Shown in pieces: positions 47,939 to 59,078 of a stretch of DNA of 64,000 bases; position 1 is the stretch's first letter; each line of letters starts with the position of its first letter. The stretch spans positions 1,089 to 65,088 of the forward strand of contig JAHLWZ010000187.1 of the NCBI GenBank assembly GCA_020536535.1, given 5' to 3'. Under the pieces are notes generated by a model. It was not told the origin of the DNA. It saw only the letters and a list, made by a program, of their open reading frames with translations, and made no database searches. The DNA comes from Pelomyxa schiedti. Lineage: Eukaryota; Evosea; Pelobiontida; Pelomyxidae. The translations under genes and the position numbers were made by a program.

Positions 47939-48938
47939 TCAAAGGGAAGGACGGGTGACAAAGGCAACTCTCAGGCGCTTGGGTTTGGGGGTAGTTGGTT
48001 GGTCTGGAGACGGGGCTGTTGTCTTTGTGAACCACCGTTTGAGGGGCAGTGGCACTTCCTCTCCCTCATACGACTGGTCATTGTGTACGACGTCTTTCTT
48101 CTGCTTTTGCTCATCCTCGTGTCCTTGTCCCTGTCCCTCTTCCTCTTGTTCCTCAAGTTGTTCATCGTGGGATCCACCACCAGTGAGCTCTTCTTTCTCT
48201 TGAGGCTCCTCCTGCTGTTGAACGTCTTCCTCTTCTTCTTTCACTTCCTCAACCTCTTTCTCTTCTTCCTCACTCTCACTCTCACTCTCATCAGCATCAT
48301 TCGCTTTTTCTCCTTGGTCCTCACAGGCCTCGTAGTCATCTTGCTTGTTTTTCTTTATGGTGGCGTCAGGTGCAGGAGCATTGATCTCAGCACTAGTTGA
48401 TGTCGTTGTGGTCTCCACTGTAGTTGTGGCATTCGCGACAGACTGAGGATGCTTATTGAGTGCATGTTGGAATTCCGGTTGTGAAATTGCTTCTAGTACT
48501 GCCTCATGCGATATACCCCATATTGTGTCATCACTGGGCTGTTTTATATTTGTGAGTTTATATGTAGCGAACACAAACACATACAGAGCCCGCTCTATAA
48601 CGATCCAGCATGAAGTCTTGCACAATAGCACCAATTACAATGTACTGGTCTGCAGTATACTTGGCATCATCAGGCGAATCAGCGCCGACCACACTTCCGC
48701 CTCTTACTAGATGAGCAATTCCCTCTTTCACCTTTTATGATAAAGAATTGTCAAAATACAGTTCACACAGTGGACTAACAGTTAGATTGAGAGAGGGGGA
48801 ACTACTCTGGCAAGATCTCTCTTTGTGATAGGTGTATCGACGGAATCTGCCCAAGTACTAACAATTGTCTCCTTGTCCACTTGAAAATTGCCAGGTAGCA
48901 AAACAACCATCGTTCCTGACGGGCCCTTCGAATCCATA
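47939..48938 (-). CDS. Acidic hypothetical protein
   Basis: Probable start ATG 48938 (MDSKGPSG), stop 47939, at least three exons. The N-terminal 100 residues look folded (TMVVLLPGNFQVDKETIVST, GIAHLVRGGSVVGADSPDDA, QYIVIGAIVQDFMLDRYRAG). A helical segment (DDTIWGISHEAVLEAISQPE) follows. Then comes a long Glu/Asp/Gln-rich tract and a basic, Pro-rich tail (PLPLKRWFTKTTAP). Long acidic tracts of this kind occur in chromatin, ribosome-assembly and chaperone proteins. I do not recognise the N-terminal domain. Introns between 48840 and 48730 are uncertain, and one reading would require a six-base exon. Confidence 0.55.
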
Positions 48939-49067
48939 ACTAATGACAGGGCGTGTGGCCTTTTTTTCCTTTTCTGCCAACAAAAAACACCAAGGCAAGA
49001 TCCAACTCCTTTTTGACACCGCAACCGGGGTTTTAATCAGGGAGTAATCATCAAAAAAAGAAAACAA

Positions 49068-50761
49068 TTAAAATGCCTCGGAGTATCTTTTTAAAAACAG
49101 GCACACTCCATCTGTTGCCTGGGCACAATCGTCCCCACAATCAAAAGTTCCCTCAAAGTTATAGACATTGATCATGGTGCAAATATAGGCCTCACAGCCC
49201 CACCAGGTGCTCTCAAAGTGCTGGGCCCAGTCCCAGGCCGTATCCCCAGGCCACAGCCACTCCGATGCGGCCCAGTGCGTGCTCTCGTGCCGGGAGAGCG
49301 CATAAGTGGCTTCTGTGAATTCCCCCGCGTCGATCATTGTGGGATAGAATGACCACCCTGGCGTGCTTGTTGATGGTGATGTGAATGCAGAATCAAAGGG
49401 TATGTGTTCATCTGGGGGTTTTGTTTTTATGTTATTTTAGTGAGGGATATGGCAGAGTGTGTTCTTAGTTGTTAGTTAGGGGGAAATTAGTTCAGTGAGA
49501 AGGTGTGGATTCGTGGAACTTACCAAAGGGTGGATAGGTACCGCCGGCATGAGTCAAAATAAAAGGGGAAAGGGATGGTGCAACTGAGGTAATTGATGAT
49601 GAAAGAAGGGACAAGTAATTCGTTGTCACCAGCGAAAGGTCATCTTTGGTTATTTCACCGGAATTCTTGAGGCCCATTGTTGTAACTGCAGCAAAACTGA
49701 GTGACCATCAATTGCTAAAGGAGGTGAAATATATTACCCAAGTTGCTCCAAACCACCTGAGAGGCCTTGGTTCATATCCAACCCATAAGTTGGATCATGA
49801 GAGCAATCGTCCTACAGGTATGGAAATTGGGGTGGTTGCAGGAAGAGAATATGTACAGGCCACTGTTCATAGTAGGAGTTACCATTTGGGTAGTAATAAC
49901 CATTGTAGCCAGTGGAAGTTTCCCACCCAACTTTGATTCCAATAAAAAGCCACCTTCGTATTCGTGAATAGCTCGCTTGTGAAATCTGATTGTTTGAACC
50001 TATCCTCCTCTTGAAGTGTGTTATACCACTGATCAATAATCTCTGCTATTCCAGAAACTTTTTGAGAATTCTCCTCGACAAATAGAGGTGCGGCGAGATT
50101 CGGTGGAGGAGCTACACGAATTTGTGATCCCCAGTTTCGCCAGGCAATTTTTATCTGTGAGTTTTTTGATTTATTGATACGTTAGTCAATTGAATCGGCC
50201 AAGCTTACAGCATAAGTGCTGTCCCAAGATGTCCATTCCACGTTCTGAGAATTGGTTGTGTTGTAACCTGACATATCTGGGTCAAACCTGCCAGAGAAAA
50301 TACTTCTGTTTAGGTGTTGAGTTCTAAAGCGTGATAGCACACCAGTTCCACAAATCAGGTCTCGATTCCCACCAATTCTGGCCATCAAGAGTAATCAACA
50401 AAGGCACCCTGGAAGAACTACTCGCACTCAGTGCTGCACTTACAGAAGACATCAGCGTTTCCAGTGAATTCTCCATCACAGAAAAAATCAGGGACACCCC
50501 CAAGTGCACAGACTCATTCCCATAATTCTGACACCCCATAGTGTCCACAACCTACATACAAGCATAAGTTCCATCCCAAATACAAAAAACAAACAAAAAA
50601 AAAAAGTGTGCCTTTTGCAACAACGAAGGGGTGATTGAACCGGCATCTCCCTGGTTCCACGACACCCCAGGAGCGAGGTTCATCACTACGTACTGATGAC
50701 CCTCTGACAACAACAAACACGTGCCCACAAACACCCACCCAACCACCGAAAACCTCTTCAT
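49068..50761 (-). CDS. Secreted glycoside-hydrolase-like protein of unknown family
   Basis: ATG 50761, stop 49068, about seven exons. A signal peptide (MKRFSVVGWVFVGTCLLL) is followed by YVVMNLAPGVSWNQGDAGSI and HLGVSLIFSVMENSLETL. Then come VPLLITLDGQNWWESRPDLW, FDPDMSGYNTTNSQNVEWTS, IAWRNWGSQIRVAPPPNLAA, VGWETSTGYNGYYYPNGNSY, DPTYGLDMNQGLSGGLEQLG and a C-terminal HESTHWAASEWLWPGD. The density of aromatic and acidic residues (LDGQNWWE, EWTSW, GWETSTGYNGYYYP) is what a TIM-barrel sugar hydrolase active site looks like, with E in GWETS a candidate catalytic residue. I cannot name the family. It lies 130 bases upstream of the acidic-protein gene. Confidence 0.6.
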
Positions 50762-51727
50762 TCACGAGGCGAAAAATCTCTACACAAAAAGCAATCACAA
50801 GACAAAAAAAAAAACCGCCGTAGTACTGTCCACGTAAACTTGGCTACTGGCACACAGTCCACGTCCTTTTCTATTATTGTGGTACTTTGGTCATACTTGT
50901 GCGCGTTGGGTGCGTCGGTGGTTACGGCAGCCACGTTTTTTTGAGGGGGCAAGGCAAGCAAGCAGGTTTGTGGCATCTGTGGGCGCAGGAACAGGGGGCA
51001 CAGAAAGCCCGGCCTGTCACCACAGTAGAGCCAAGTTGGGAATGCAAAGGATCAAAGGGAAAGGGGGTTCGTACAGAAAAGGAATCCCACCCTTTGAAAC
51101 CTTGTTGAAGAGAGCAGCAGTGCAGCGAGGCGAGCACACACAGTGAGTGACACACAGCTAGCAAGCTGAAGCATTTTGGCTGCTTTTTTGGATTTTAACA
51201 TTTCATTTCGATTGCCTCTTTCTATTGTATAGCTTCTGGTTTCTTCCTTTTTTTTTTCTCTGGAATGAACTTGGCTATTTCTTGCTTGCTTCTTCTATTG
51301 GAGATGAATGATAATATTAACGAACTTGGCGGGAATTTATTGGGGGCTATCTCGATTGCTGTTTGATTGTGGCATTTTCTCTTTTCCGTTTCCGGTTTCT
51401 ATTTCATTATATTTTCCTGATGTTTTCTAATCCCTCCTAGAATCCCCTCTGTTTCAGCCCCTTTATTCATGGGTGTACTTGTGTTACTCTGGATTCCTTC
51501 TTTATGTACTGTTTCTCTCTGAAAGATCTCTGCATCCATGGAATGACCGCTGGCCATGCCGTGGATCTCACACGTACCGAATAGTGTAGTAATAATGAAA
51601 AAAGGGATGCCCTTGATTTGTAATTTGCCTCCTTGGCAGTTGTATTTTTTTTTAATTTTAAACAAGACCGAAGAATGGCAAGGGGTGGAGTATGGGTAGG
51701 TATAAACAGCAGGAGTATATTGTGGGA
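50762..51727. other. Long gene-free stretch
   Basis: 966 bases between the glycosidase-like start and the B-box stop. The first part should hold the promoter of the former. At about 51410-51560 the minus strand reads as a short open segment (MDAEIFQRETVHKEGIQSNT) that resembles coding sequence but has no partner exons. T-rich DNA fills 51180-51400. No RNA gene was found. Confidence 0.4.
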
Positions 51728-53098
51728 TCACGGTGGTGTTGGCCACTGATGGCGTGGTTTGTTGAAGTTGATTCGTACAACGGCCCCGCAGCTGCCACAA
51801 GTTGTGAACACTGGGTACACCGGCTTGGTCTGAGGCATTTCAATCCTCAGCAGGAATGTGCCGTCGCCCCAGAAGAACACCCCGCGTCCCACAATCACGA
51901 GCACGCCGATGGTGCGGTACTTGTGGTAGCTGCAGCCCGGGTGGAAGCAGAACCAGCCGGGGCCTGTGCAGTTCTGGTTAGCTGTGTGTGGTGGGTGCGG
52001 CGACACAAATGAATCGGCTGCGACGACCCCGAAGCCGGGCGAACCGCACATGAGATTGGAGGGGAAGTGGTACTCGAAGTAGCAGAAGGTCACCGGGGTA
52101 TCTGCTCGGATGGAGCAGGCGTCATTGCAGCCGTGCTTGGTGAAGCCACAGCAATCATGGTCGAGTGTGAAGCAAGGCAGAGGAACAAGCGCCCTGGGTC
52201 TTTCCTCTTCTTTGAAGGGTAGGGAAGGAACCTTTCCGAATGCATCGATATCTCTCTTCAGAGCAGCGTCACTTGACTCGACAACCTGAAACTCAACTCT
52301 TGCGCCGATTGGTGGGTTGCTCCTAATGGCCGAGGCAGTAGCACCGCACGCGCTCCTCAGCTCCCTCGAAACTTTGCCGTGCACCGACAGTGCAGTGTAA
52401 GGCTCGGTCTTCGCAATCTTCGTGACCCTGTTGGCCTCCGAGATTGCCCCATTGAGCTGGTCCGCCGCGGCCTGCAGATTCGCGGCGTTAGCCACGTGGA
52501 GCACGGTGAGCCTCTCGGCCTCCTGCCTGATCTCAGCCTTCAGCTTGGCGCACCTCTCCTCGAGCTTTGCGTGCAGCTCCCCAAACACCGCGTCCACCTT
52601 CGCGGCAGCCACGCTCGCTTGGTCCTTGGGCCCCGCGGCGGAGCTCCCCAGGGCGCTGCGGGCCTCGTCGGCGGTCTTGCTGGCCTCGCCCAGGGCCGCG
52701 CCCAGCTCGGCCACGGCCTGCTCCACGGCCGCCCCCACGAGCACCACCCGGTGCCCGGCGTGGCCGCGGGCCTCGGAGCCCTCGCCGCCGCCGCCGCCGC
52801 CCTCGCGGCACACCCAGCACACGGGCGCCGAGTCGGTCGCGCACCACAGCTTCATGGGCTCGCCGTGCACGCGGCACACCGGGGGCGCCTGCGCCCGCTC
52901 CCCGACGCCGCGCACCACGTGGGCCCTGGCCACCCGCGAGGCGTGGAGCGACGCGCTGCACGAGGCGCACAGGCACACGCCCCCGCACTGGGCGCAGAAC
53001 AGCGTGGCCGCAGCCGTCATGCACTCATCGCAGCTGTATGATGATGACAGCGAGGAGGAGGGGACTGCTGAGGACGACGTTTGTCCTGGTCCGCTCAT
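51728..53098 (-). CDS. B-box zinc-finger coiled-coil protein (TRIM-like, no RING)
   Basis: A single exon of 456 residues, in contrast to its multi-exon neighbours. After a Ser-rich start there are two B-box-type zinc motifs: CDECMTAAATLFCAQCGGVC with CASCSASLH, and CRVHGEPMKLWCATDSAPVC with CWVC and a downstream H-x2-H (GHAGH). An Ala/Glu-rich coiled coil follows (about residues 120-230), then a Cys-rich C-terminal domain (FTLDHDCCGFTKHGCNDACS, GPGWFCFHPGCSYH) of unknown type. There is no RING finger, so ubiquitin-ligase activity is not supported. The 5' half is very GC-rich, above 70% by eye. Its lack of introns and its base composition suggest a retrocopy or a fast-expanding family. Confidence 0.8.
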   Translation of the reverse strand: MSGPGQTSSSAVPSSSLSSSYSCDECMTAAATLFCAQCGGVCLCASCSASLHASRVARAHVVRGVGERAQAPPVCRVHGEPMKLWCATDSAPVCWVCREGGGGGGEGSEARGHAGHRVVLVGAAVEQAVAELGAALGEASKTADEARSALGSSAAGPKDQASVAAAKVDAVFGELHAKLEERCAKLKAEIRQEAERLTVLHVANAANLQAAADQLNGAISEANRVTKIAKTEPYTALSVHGKVSRELRSACGATASAIRSNPPIGARVEFQVVESSDAALKRDIDAFGKVPSLPFKEEERPRALVPLPCFTLDHDCCGFTKHGCNDACSIRADTPVTFCYFEYHFPSNLMCGSPGFGVVAADSFVSPHPPHTANQNCTGPGWFCFHPGCSYHKYRTIGVLVIVGRGVFFWGDGTFLLRIEMPQTKPVYPVFTTCGSCGAVVRINFNKPRHQWPTPP

Positions 53099-53191
53099 CT
53101 TGCAGTTATCGAAACTTATGCAACTGCCTTTCGCGGATTCCGTTTTGCCAAAAATCTCACGAAAGCAAAAATTTTTGACAGATCGAGCGTT

Positions 53192-55199
53192 TCAGTCGTC
53201 ATAGTGGTGATGGTAGTACTGACAAACACGACATAGCCAGCTTTCGGCACCAATGCCCTCTAACTGGCTCTGCTTGAGTATGTTGTTCTCGAAGAATGGC
53301 CGTGCTGGTGCACTCCGCCACTGATTCTGGAATTCAAGGTACTTGGTATCATCGTCTGACAACTCCTTGTGTGAAGTTAGTATCGGGTTGACCCACAACT
53401 TCGGGGTGACTCACCTTGATTTTGTTGACGAGGTCCATTGGAGATGCGTAGTCGTCAGCTCTGATTGGTATTAAGATTGGAACCAGGAAAGTATGGGGGT
53501 AATACCGCAGAACTGGTGTTCCTGTTGTTGGATAGTAATCATTAATGTTTGGTGGCCCAGCATATATTCCAATTCCTTTCAAAAAAAAGTTGGGAACAAC
53601 ACATGTAACGAAGAGGTAACCTGGAGAGCTTAACAGGTGATAATATTTTTCTGTTGCGTAATCTGGTAAAATCGAGTTCTCAAAACCGAAGACAAACCGG
53701 TATTCGGACTGTAATCTTAATTTATCTTGTTCACCATACCTTTCAGAAGTTAGTAAAATGGGTAGAAAGCCTGGAAATTACTTTGCCCATGCCGTTGTGG
53801 GAAGGCCAGGTGAGTGCCAGGGGCAAGAGCCAAAGGAATCAAGTTGAAAGTATTTGGAAAGCAGAATCATATAGCTTTCAAAATTAAGGAGGAGATTTGT
53901 AAATAGAGCAAGGTAGAAACACACTCTTTTCGGTATTGGGAATTACAGTTGCTGACAAATGCAGCAATGGCATTTTTCGGAGGAATAGTTGCTTTATTCG
54001 ACGAAGGTCGCACGTAATTTGATGCATACGTCACCCATACATCTGCTTGCTGTGGATATCCCACCAGCATATCAACAGGGTGATCAGGATTAAAAAGTAC
54101 AGACTCCAAGAAGCCGGGCTCCTTGGAACCTTCCACCCTATTTCTGACTCAGATAGTCATATTTAAGAAGATAGTTCCCACCACTCAGGTTCAAGTGTGA
54201 ATAGTGCAAGAACTTGCTTTGTTGATTGTGACTTCGGATAGGTAGTTGGTGCCGGTTTGTCAAAGTGCCAAAATAGAACGTGGCCCTGAGCAGCATCCTC
54301 TGCTTTTTTGGAAAGGCTTTTTTCCGCATAGAAAATGAGCTATAAAATTAAAGTAAACTTTCACATACACACAAGGAACTGGGCACTGATCTAGTTTCCA
54401 TTTGGAATTTGCAAAGTCAAACACTGTAAGATGCATCTCACCATCCATAAATACAACTCTGATAGGATCAGACTTAGACCTGCTACGCGGACTTTCAATC
54501 TGGTTAAGAAAGTCACTTAGTTGAATTTAGGAATGGCAGTAGATGTCTTCTTGTTTTGTGATAATGGCAAAGGAGACGAACATAAGCAGGCTTATTTGAT
54601 CTAGATGCCCATTTATTCCATAGAGGAGAGACTTCATTATCAGCATACCACTGTGCTCTGTCATTGGTGTATTGGCACTAGAGCTACGTGAGGTAAATTC
54701 TAAACCTATTCAATTTCTTCTGTAAACTCTGAAGTGTCTCGGAATCTGCAGGTGGGAGACGAGAAGCTATCGTCTGGGACTTTAACTCCGAGATCAGGGC
54801 GTCTCGCTCTGCAATGTCCGCCTCTTTTTGGTGCAGGGCGATTTCAAGTTGCAGGCTGCGGAATTGGGCATCGGAAACCGCCTTTTCAAGCGCCGCGCAG
54901 CTGCTCACATTTGCTTGGGTCTGCGCAGGAGGCTTCTGCGTTTTCGCCATTTCAATCGCCGCCGCCAACAGTATTTCGGCCTCCCTGGCTCGCGCCTTTT
55001 CGGCATCCAGGAGAGATTCGCACCGCTGCACGCGCTGCGTGGCGTTGGCTTCGCACAGCGCGACTTTGTTCGCGGAGGAAGCGATTACGGCCAGAAACTC
55101 GTTTTTGCGCTGCCCGTAGAAGTCGAGAAGGGCAGGCACGCAAAGTCCAACAATCACCAGCGCCACGACCGCTATTGGCAACCAAGATCTCAGCCTCAT
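53192..55199 (-). CDS. Alpha-1,3-fucosyltransferase (GT10), type II membrane protein
   Basis: ATG 55199, stop 53192, about eight exons. A short cytosolic tail, one membrane span (WLPIAVVALVIVGLCVPALL) and a 120-residue coiled-coil stem (CEANATQRVQRCESLLDAEK and on) give the Golgi type II layout. The catalytic part carries QGHVLFWHFDKPAPTTYPKS, DVWVTYASNYVRPSS, NAIAAFVSNCNSQYRK, KYFQLDSFGSCPW, then the GT10 signature EYRFVFGFENSILPDYATEK, YYHLLSSPG, GIYAGPPNINDYYP, RADDYASPMDLVNKIK and the terminal CRVCQ. The family moves fucose from GDP-fucose to GlcNAc-containing glycans. The signature Glu and Lys are present. It is divergent from the nucleoside hydrolase with 81 bases between starts. Confidence 0.9.
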
Positions 55200-55280
55200 C
55201 GCCACCGCACCGGTGAATCGACTTCACCCAACGAAAAATATTCAAACCAATTCTGGTTTTTTTTGCGAAACCCGGGGGTG

Positions 55281-56688
55281 ATGACAACGATGTGGCGCGG
55301 GGCGTTCTTGGTTATGGGCACCACGTTGCTGGCTGCTACCGTTTTTGGCGATAAGATTGCACGCGAATCTAGCGTCCCTGTTGTTGTGATGACCGACATT
55401 GGACAGGTTAGTGCCTTTTTTCACCTGCGTTGCAAGGGAATGGAGAAGAGGCAAGGCACAACTGATCTCAGTTTTTTACCCTCAGTATTCGGATGACGCC
55501 TGGGCATTGGGCTATATTCTGAGTGATCCTGTTTTTGACGTCAGAGCAATTGTGACTTCAACAAATGACACCACTGGGCGTGCAAAAATTGTGGCCAAGC
55601 TATGTGATGCTGCTGGTAAATAATGAACTGCTAAACTGGTCATCATTTACTGACTTTTTTTTTTTGTTTGTTTGCTTGCTTTGACTGATTTGTTTAAGGT
55701 CAGTATCCCGCAATTGGAATTGGCAGGTGGGAAAGAGATTACGTGGGACCTCAGTATGCATGGGCTCGTGACTATGATTTATCCAAGTATCCTGGTGTTG
55801 TGACAACTGATTATGTGAATGTACCTTTCTTCTTTGGGCTATTAATAGGATTAAGTCCACTCTTTAAAGCTCATTGCCAATACTATTCAAGAATATGCCA
55901 ATAAGAATGAAAAAGTCACTATACTGGAAATTGGTCCCCCTCTTAGTTTAGCAGAGGCTCTTGTTACGCACCCGCAAGTAACTTCATCTATTCCCATTTT
56001 TCCTGTTACCCTCCATACAGCTCGCACACGAAGCACACATTGTTGTAATGTCAGGAAGCATTTTCAAGGGCTATGGCGACATTCCTTTTGCCGTACCAGA
56101 GTTCAATGTCCGTTATAGTGTTCAAGCATCGCAAGTGATGTATGGTGCAGAATGGGCAGATAAAATACTCTGTGCACCACTTGATACTGCTGGCACAATG
56201 CAAATCCACGGAGACGACTACCAACTTATTGTTGAAGCAAGCAAATCTGATCCCTTGGTAGCTTCTTTGCAACACATTTCCCTCAATTTATATTGTTGAA
56301 GGCCCGGGCCATTCTGGATGTCTACACAGCCTGGTTTGAAAATTGCCCACTTGACCCTTTCAATCTGTACTGCCTTGAAGGCAACGCCGACATGCCACCT
56401 CACCCTCAACAAGCCTCAGCCATTCTGTTTGACCTTGTGGCCGCCTGCCTTGCTAAAGGTGAGCCCTACACCGCCCTCGTGGGCCTACAACCCATGCACA
56501 TTGTGGTAACTCCCGAGGGCCTCACACTCCCCTCAGACTCACCAACACCCACATGCACACCAACAACAACAACAACCTCACAGTGCACAACTCACCCTGG
56601 CAATGCCATAGTGGCCACATCCTGGCTCAACCAAGCTTCATTCACCCACCACGCTGCCCTATGTCTCTCCAATCACCACCTATGCTAA
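55281..56688 (+). CDS. Inosine-uridine-preferring nucleoside hydrolase, secreted
   Basis: Start ATG 55281, or 55290 in frame. Exons include 55281-55406, 55486-55615, 55699 to about 55810, and further exons to TAA at 56686. A signal peptide (GAFLVMGTTLLAATVFG) precedes VPVVVMTDIGQYSDDAWALG, a divergent form of the calcium-binding Asp cluster of this family (two final Asp kept, the first Asp moved). Then come DVRAIVTSTNDTTGRAKIVA, YPAIGIGRWER, ILEIGPPLSLAEALV, VMSGSIFKGYGDIP, EFNVRYSVQASQVMY and a C-terminal PHPQQASAILF. Family members split the N-glycosidic bond of nucleosides to base and ribose. One junction near 55800 was not settled. Export suggests scavenging of food nucleosides. Confidence 0.82.
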
Positions 56689-57028
56689 CACCAAAAAACT
56701 TTCTTTTTGTGTCTGGTTCCTGTCTTTTTTTGTGATTTTTCCTCGGCAATTTGTACCCACAATGCAGTCCGAGGACGAGAAACTAATCAAAACAGCAGGA
56801 GCTGTGGGGAACAAATTCGGCTGGGAGGCATTTTTGGCAGTGGGTCGCTTCGCTGGTTGACCTTCTTCCGGGGTGATGAATTGTGCGAGAGCCAGTCCCA
56901 GACTAGTTTTTTTCTTTGTTAAATAAAGTAATCAACAGACAGGAATGTCTCTTTCCAACTAACGGCCACCGACAACCAGAAGCAAACCCCATTGGGGCCT
57001 GAAACCATCATCGCCATCACAAGAAAGA
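56689..57028. other. Intergenic region
   Basis: 340 bases between two same-strand genes. An AATAAAG signal at about 56921-56927 could end the nucleoside hydrolase transcript. The rest should contain the sirtuin promoter. No other feature was seen. Confidence 0.35.
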
Positions 57029-58137
57029 ATGGCAGCCCTCGGCGGTGACAGCGACGCGATGTCGTCTATCGAGGCAGCAAGGAGGGCGGTGGGCGAAGCA
57101 GACGCTGTGTTGATAGCGGCGGGAGCAGGGCTAAGTGCCGCGGCGGACAACGATTACTGGGACAAAAGGGCGTTCGCTGAGAGGTTTCCGGGAATGCTTC
57201 AGTTGAGTTTTGGTTTTGTATTTTTGTTTGGTTTGGAGTGGTTTTTTTTTTTTTTTTTTGTTAAATGGGTTTATTGTTTTATTGGGAAGGAGCTCTTTGT
57301 CCACTGAGTTTTCACAGGCATGGTTGGTCATTTCCGTATCAACTAGTGGGAAACCCTGAATTGTATGCAAATAAGGCTCTGTCTTGGGGCTATCTGCTGT
57401 CATTCATGCATGTTATAGGGAACCTCCCCCCGCATGAGGTATACCAATCGCTGCTGAGGGATGTGGTGAAGGGAAGAGACTACTTTGTTATCACTACAAA
57501 TGTTGATGGTTTCTTTGTGAAAAATGGATTTGATCCAGCCAAAGTACGTGACTTCCACTCCTGAATTTCGCCTGCTGGCCACATTGAAATTAAACCCATG
57601 TAATAGATTTACACACCACAAGGGGATTTCAAGTTTCTACAATGTAGCAAACCTTGTTGTGCAGAGGCAGTTTGGCCATCTGCCAATGCCATCTCTCTTG
57701 CTCTTCCACACATTGACAAATCAAACCAAATGCTGAATGATCCATCACTGTGGCCAAAATGTCCGCGCTGTGGAAGAGAAGCCATGCCCCATGTGAGAGC
57801 CGGTATGCTATTTGTTATAGCTACTCAATTCAATAATAATAACCAAAAAGGGAGCTGGTTCATCAACGAGCACTTTGCGGAGCAACGGCAAGCATTCAAC
57901 CAATGGGTGAGCACCAACGGAATGAACCACAAAAAAGTAGTCATCCTGGAAATTGGAGTTGGATACAACACTCCCGGCGTCATAAGGCTGCCAATGGAGC
58001 GTCTTGCTTTAACTCACGACTGGATAAAACTCATCAGAATCAACAAGGAGGATTCCACATTCACAGCAACAATCCCATCAGGCAGGGCCATTTCCCTAGA
58101 AATGGACATAGTCACCGCCCTGCCACAACTGTCATGA
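57029..58137 (+). CDS. Sirtuin of the SirTM (class M) type
   Basis: Four exons close in phase: 57029-57201, 57318-57543, 57607-57802 and 57851-58137 (293 residues). The NAD-binding start LIAAGAGLSAAADNDYW fits Sir2. The usual QN-x-D-x-LH core is instead FVITTNVDGFFVKNGFDPAK, with no catalytic His, followed by YTPQGDFKFLQCSKPC. Zinc ligands are C-x3-C and WPKCPRC. A late segment, VILEIGVGYNTPGVIRLPM, completes the Rossmann domain. The loss of His and the QGD motif are hallmarks of SirTM enzymes, which in bacteria and fungi ADP-ribosylate proteins rather than deacetylate them. That specificity is inferred from motifs. No macrodomain or lipoate gene, the usual partners, is seen nearby. Confidence 0.82.
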
Positions 58138-58229
58138 TGCTCTCAATCAAACAAGTACTCTCCATCACATCACTAATCACCAAAATAACTCCAAAAAGGA
58201 AAAAAAACAATTGAAACCAAACGGTAAAG

Positions 58230-58868
58230 GATGGAAGCAGTGGAGCTACGCTCTCAAAAGTGGTACAAGAGAGCAAAGGCAAAATGGGAATCCAAATTCG
58301 AAAAGCACAATGTATGTTGTGATAGAGCATTAAAATTTCCCCAACAAGAGAACAACGACGAATAAGTAATTGGCCACGGGCGTGCACTCCCATAATAGCA
58401 AAACAGGCGTGCCACAGCCACCAGAGGGAGTACTACTTGCAGTCGTCGGCTTCGTCGAGACTGGCTGCCCAGCTGGCCCACAGGCAGCAGCACGAGTCCC
58501 ATAATGTGCGCAGCACCAAGAGGAAGTGGTTCCGTTTCCCCAGTCGCCGTGGAACCTCACACCAAGACATCGAGATGCAGCAGCCCTACTATCCCTACAG
58601 ATACAGATACAACGACAAGGACTACGACGCCAACAACAACAAGACCAGCAACATCGACGACCATGACCTCTACAAGAGACAGAGTTGTATCTCGTGGGCG
58701 TGCCCCGCACCCACAATGTGCATTTCGTGCTGCGCTGGCCTGTGTGCGTGCGGATCTGCCGGCGCGGTGGCCGTCGTGATCGCCGGTGTGGTACTACTGG
58801 CCGTGGTAGTGGTGGCTCTTGTCAAGCTGGCACCTACCATCCTGCCTCTCATCCTCAAACTAGTTTGA
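58230..58868 (+). CDS. Small membrane protein with Cys-rich segment
   Basis: Two exons: about 58230-58311 and about 58405-58868. The N-terminal part is basic and helical (WYKRAKAKWESKFEKHN), followed by a Gln/Arg-rich and Tyr-rich region (QQPYYPYRYRYNDKDY). A cluster of seven Cys (CPAPTMCISCCAGLCACGSA) leads straight into a long hydrophobic span (VAVVIAGVVLLAVVVVALV) near the C-terminus. The protein is probably tail-anchored, and the Cys cluster next to the membrane could be palmitoylated. No family is recognised. It starts about 90 bases after the sirtuin stop on the same strand. Confidence 0.6.
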
Positions 58869-59078
58869 ATGTCTCCCAAATTGGTTTCCTCACCACATCA
58901 TACTGCAATTACCAATCACTGAGACACACCCCCAGTTCGCTCTTTTCTTTGTAGTGAAAACAACACTGTGGCGTGAGGGTTCGAATAACTTTCTCCCCAG
59001 AGTGTCGGTTCAAAGGAAACAAACGAACCAAAGCGAAAAAGCCCGAAAAAAAACACAAAAACAGAACCACGAAGGACG

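Noticed and set aside
48730-48840. A six-base micro-exon in the acidic-protein gene
   Set aside because: Skipping it also keeps phase, so there is no need to claim it without transcript data.
52379-53204. Plus-strand open frames of 200-260 residues
   Set aside because: They are antisense to the GC-rich B-box gene; high GC suppresses stops in all frames, and the zinc motifs lie only on the minus strand.
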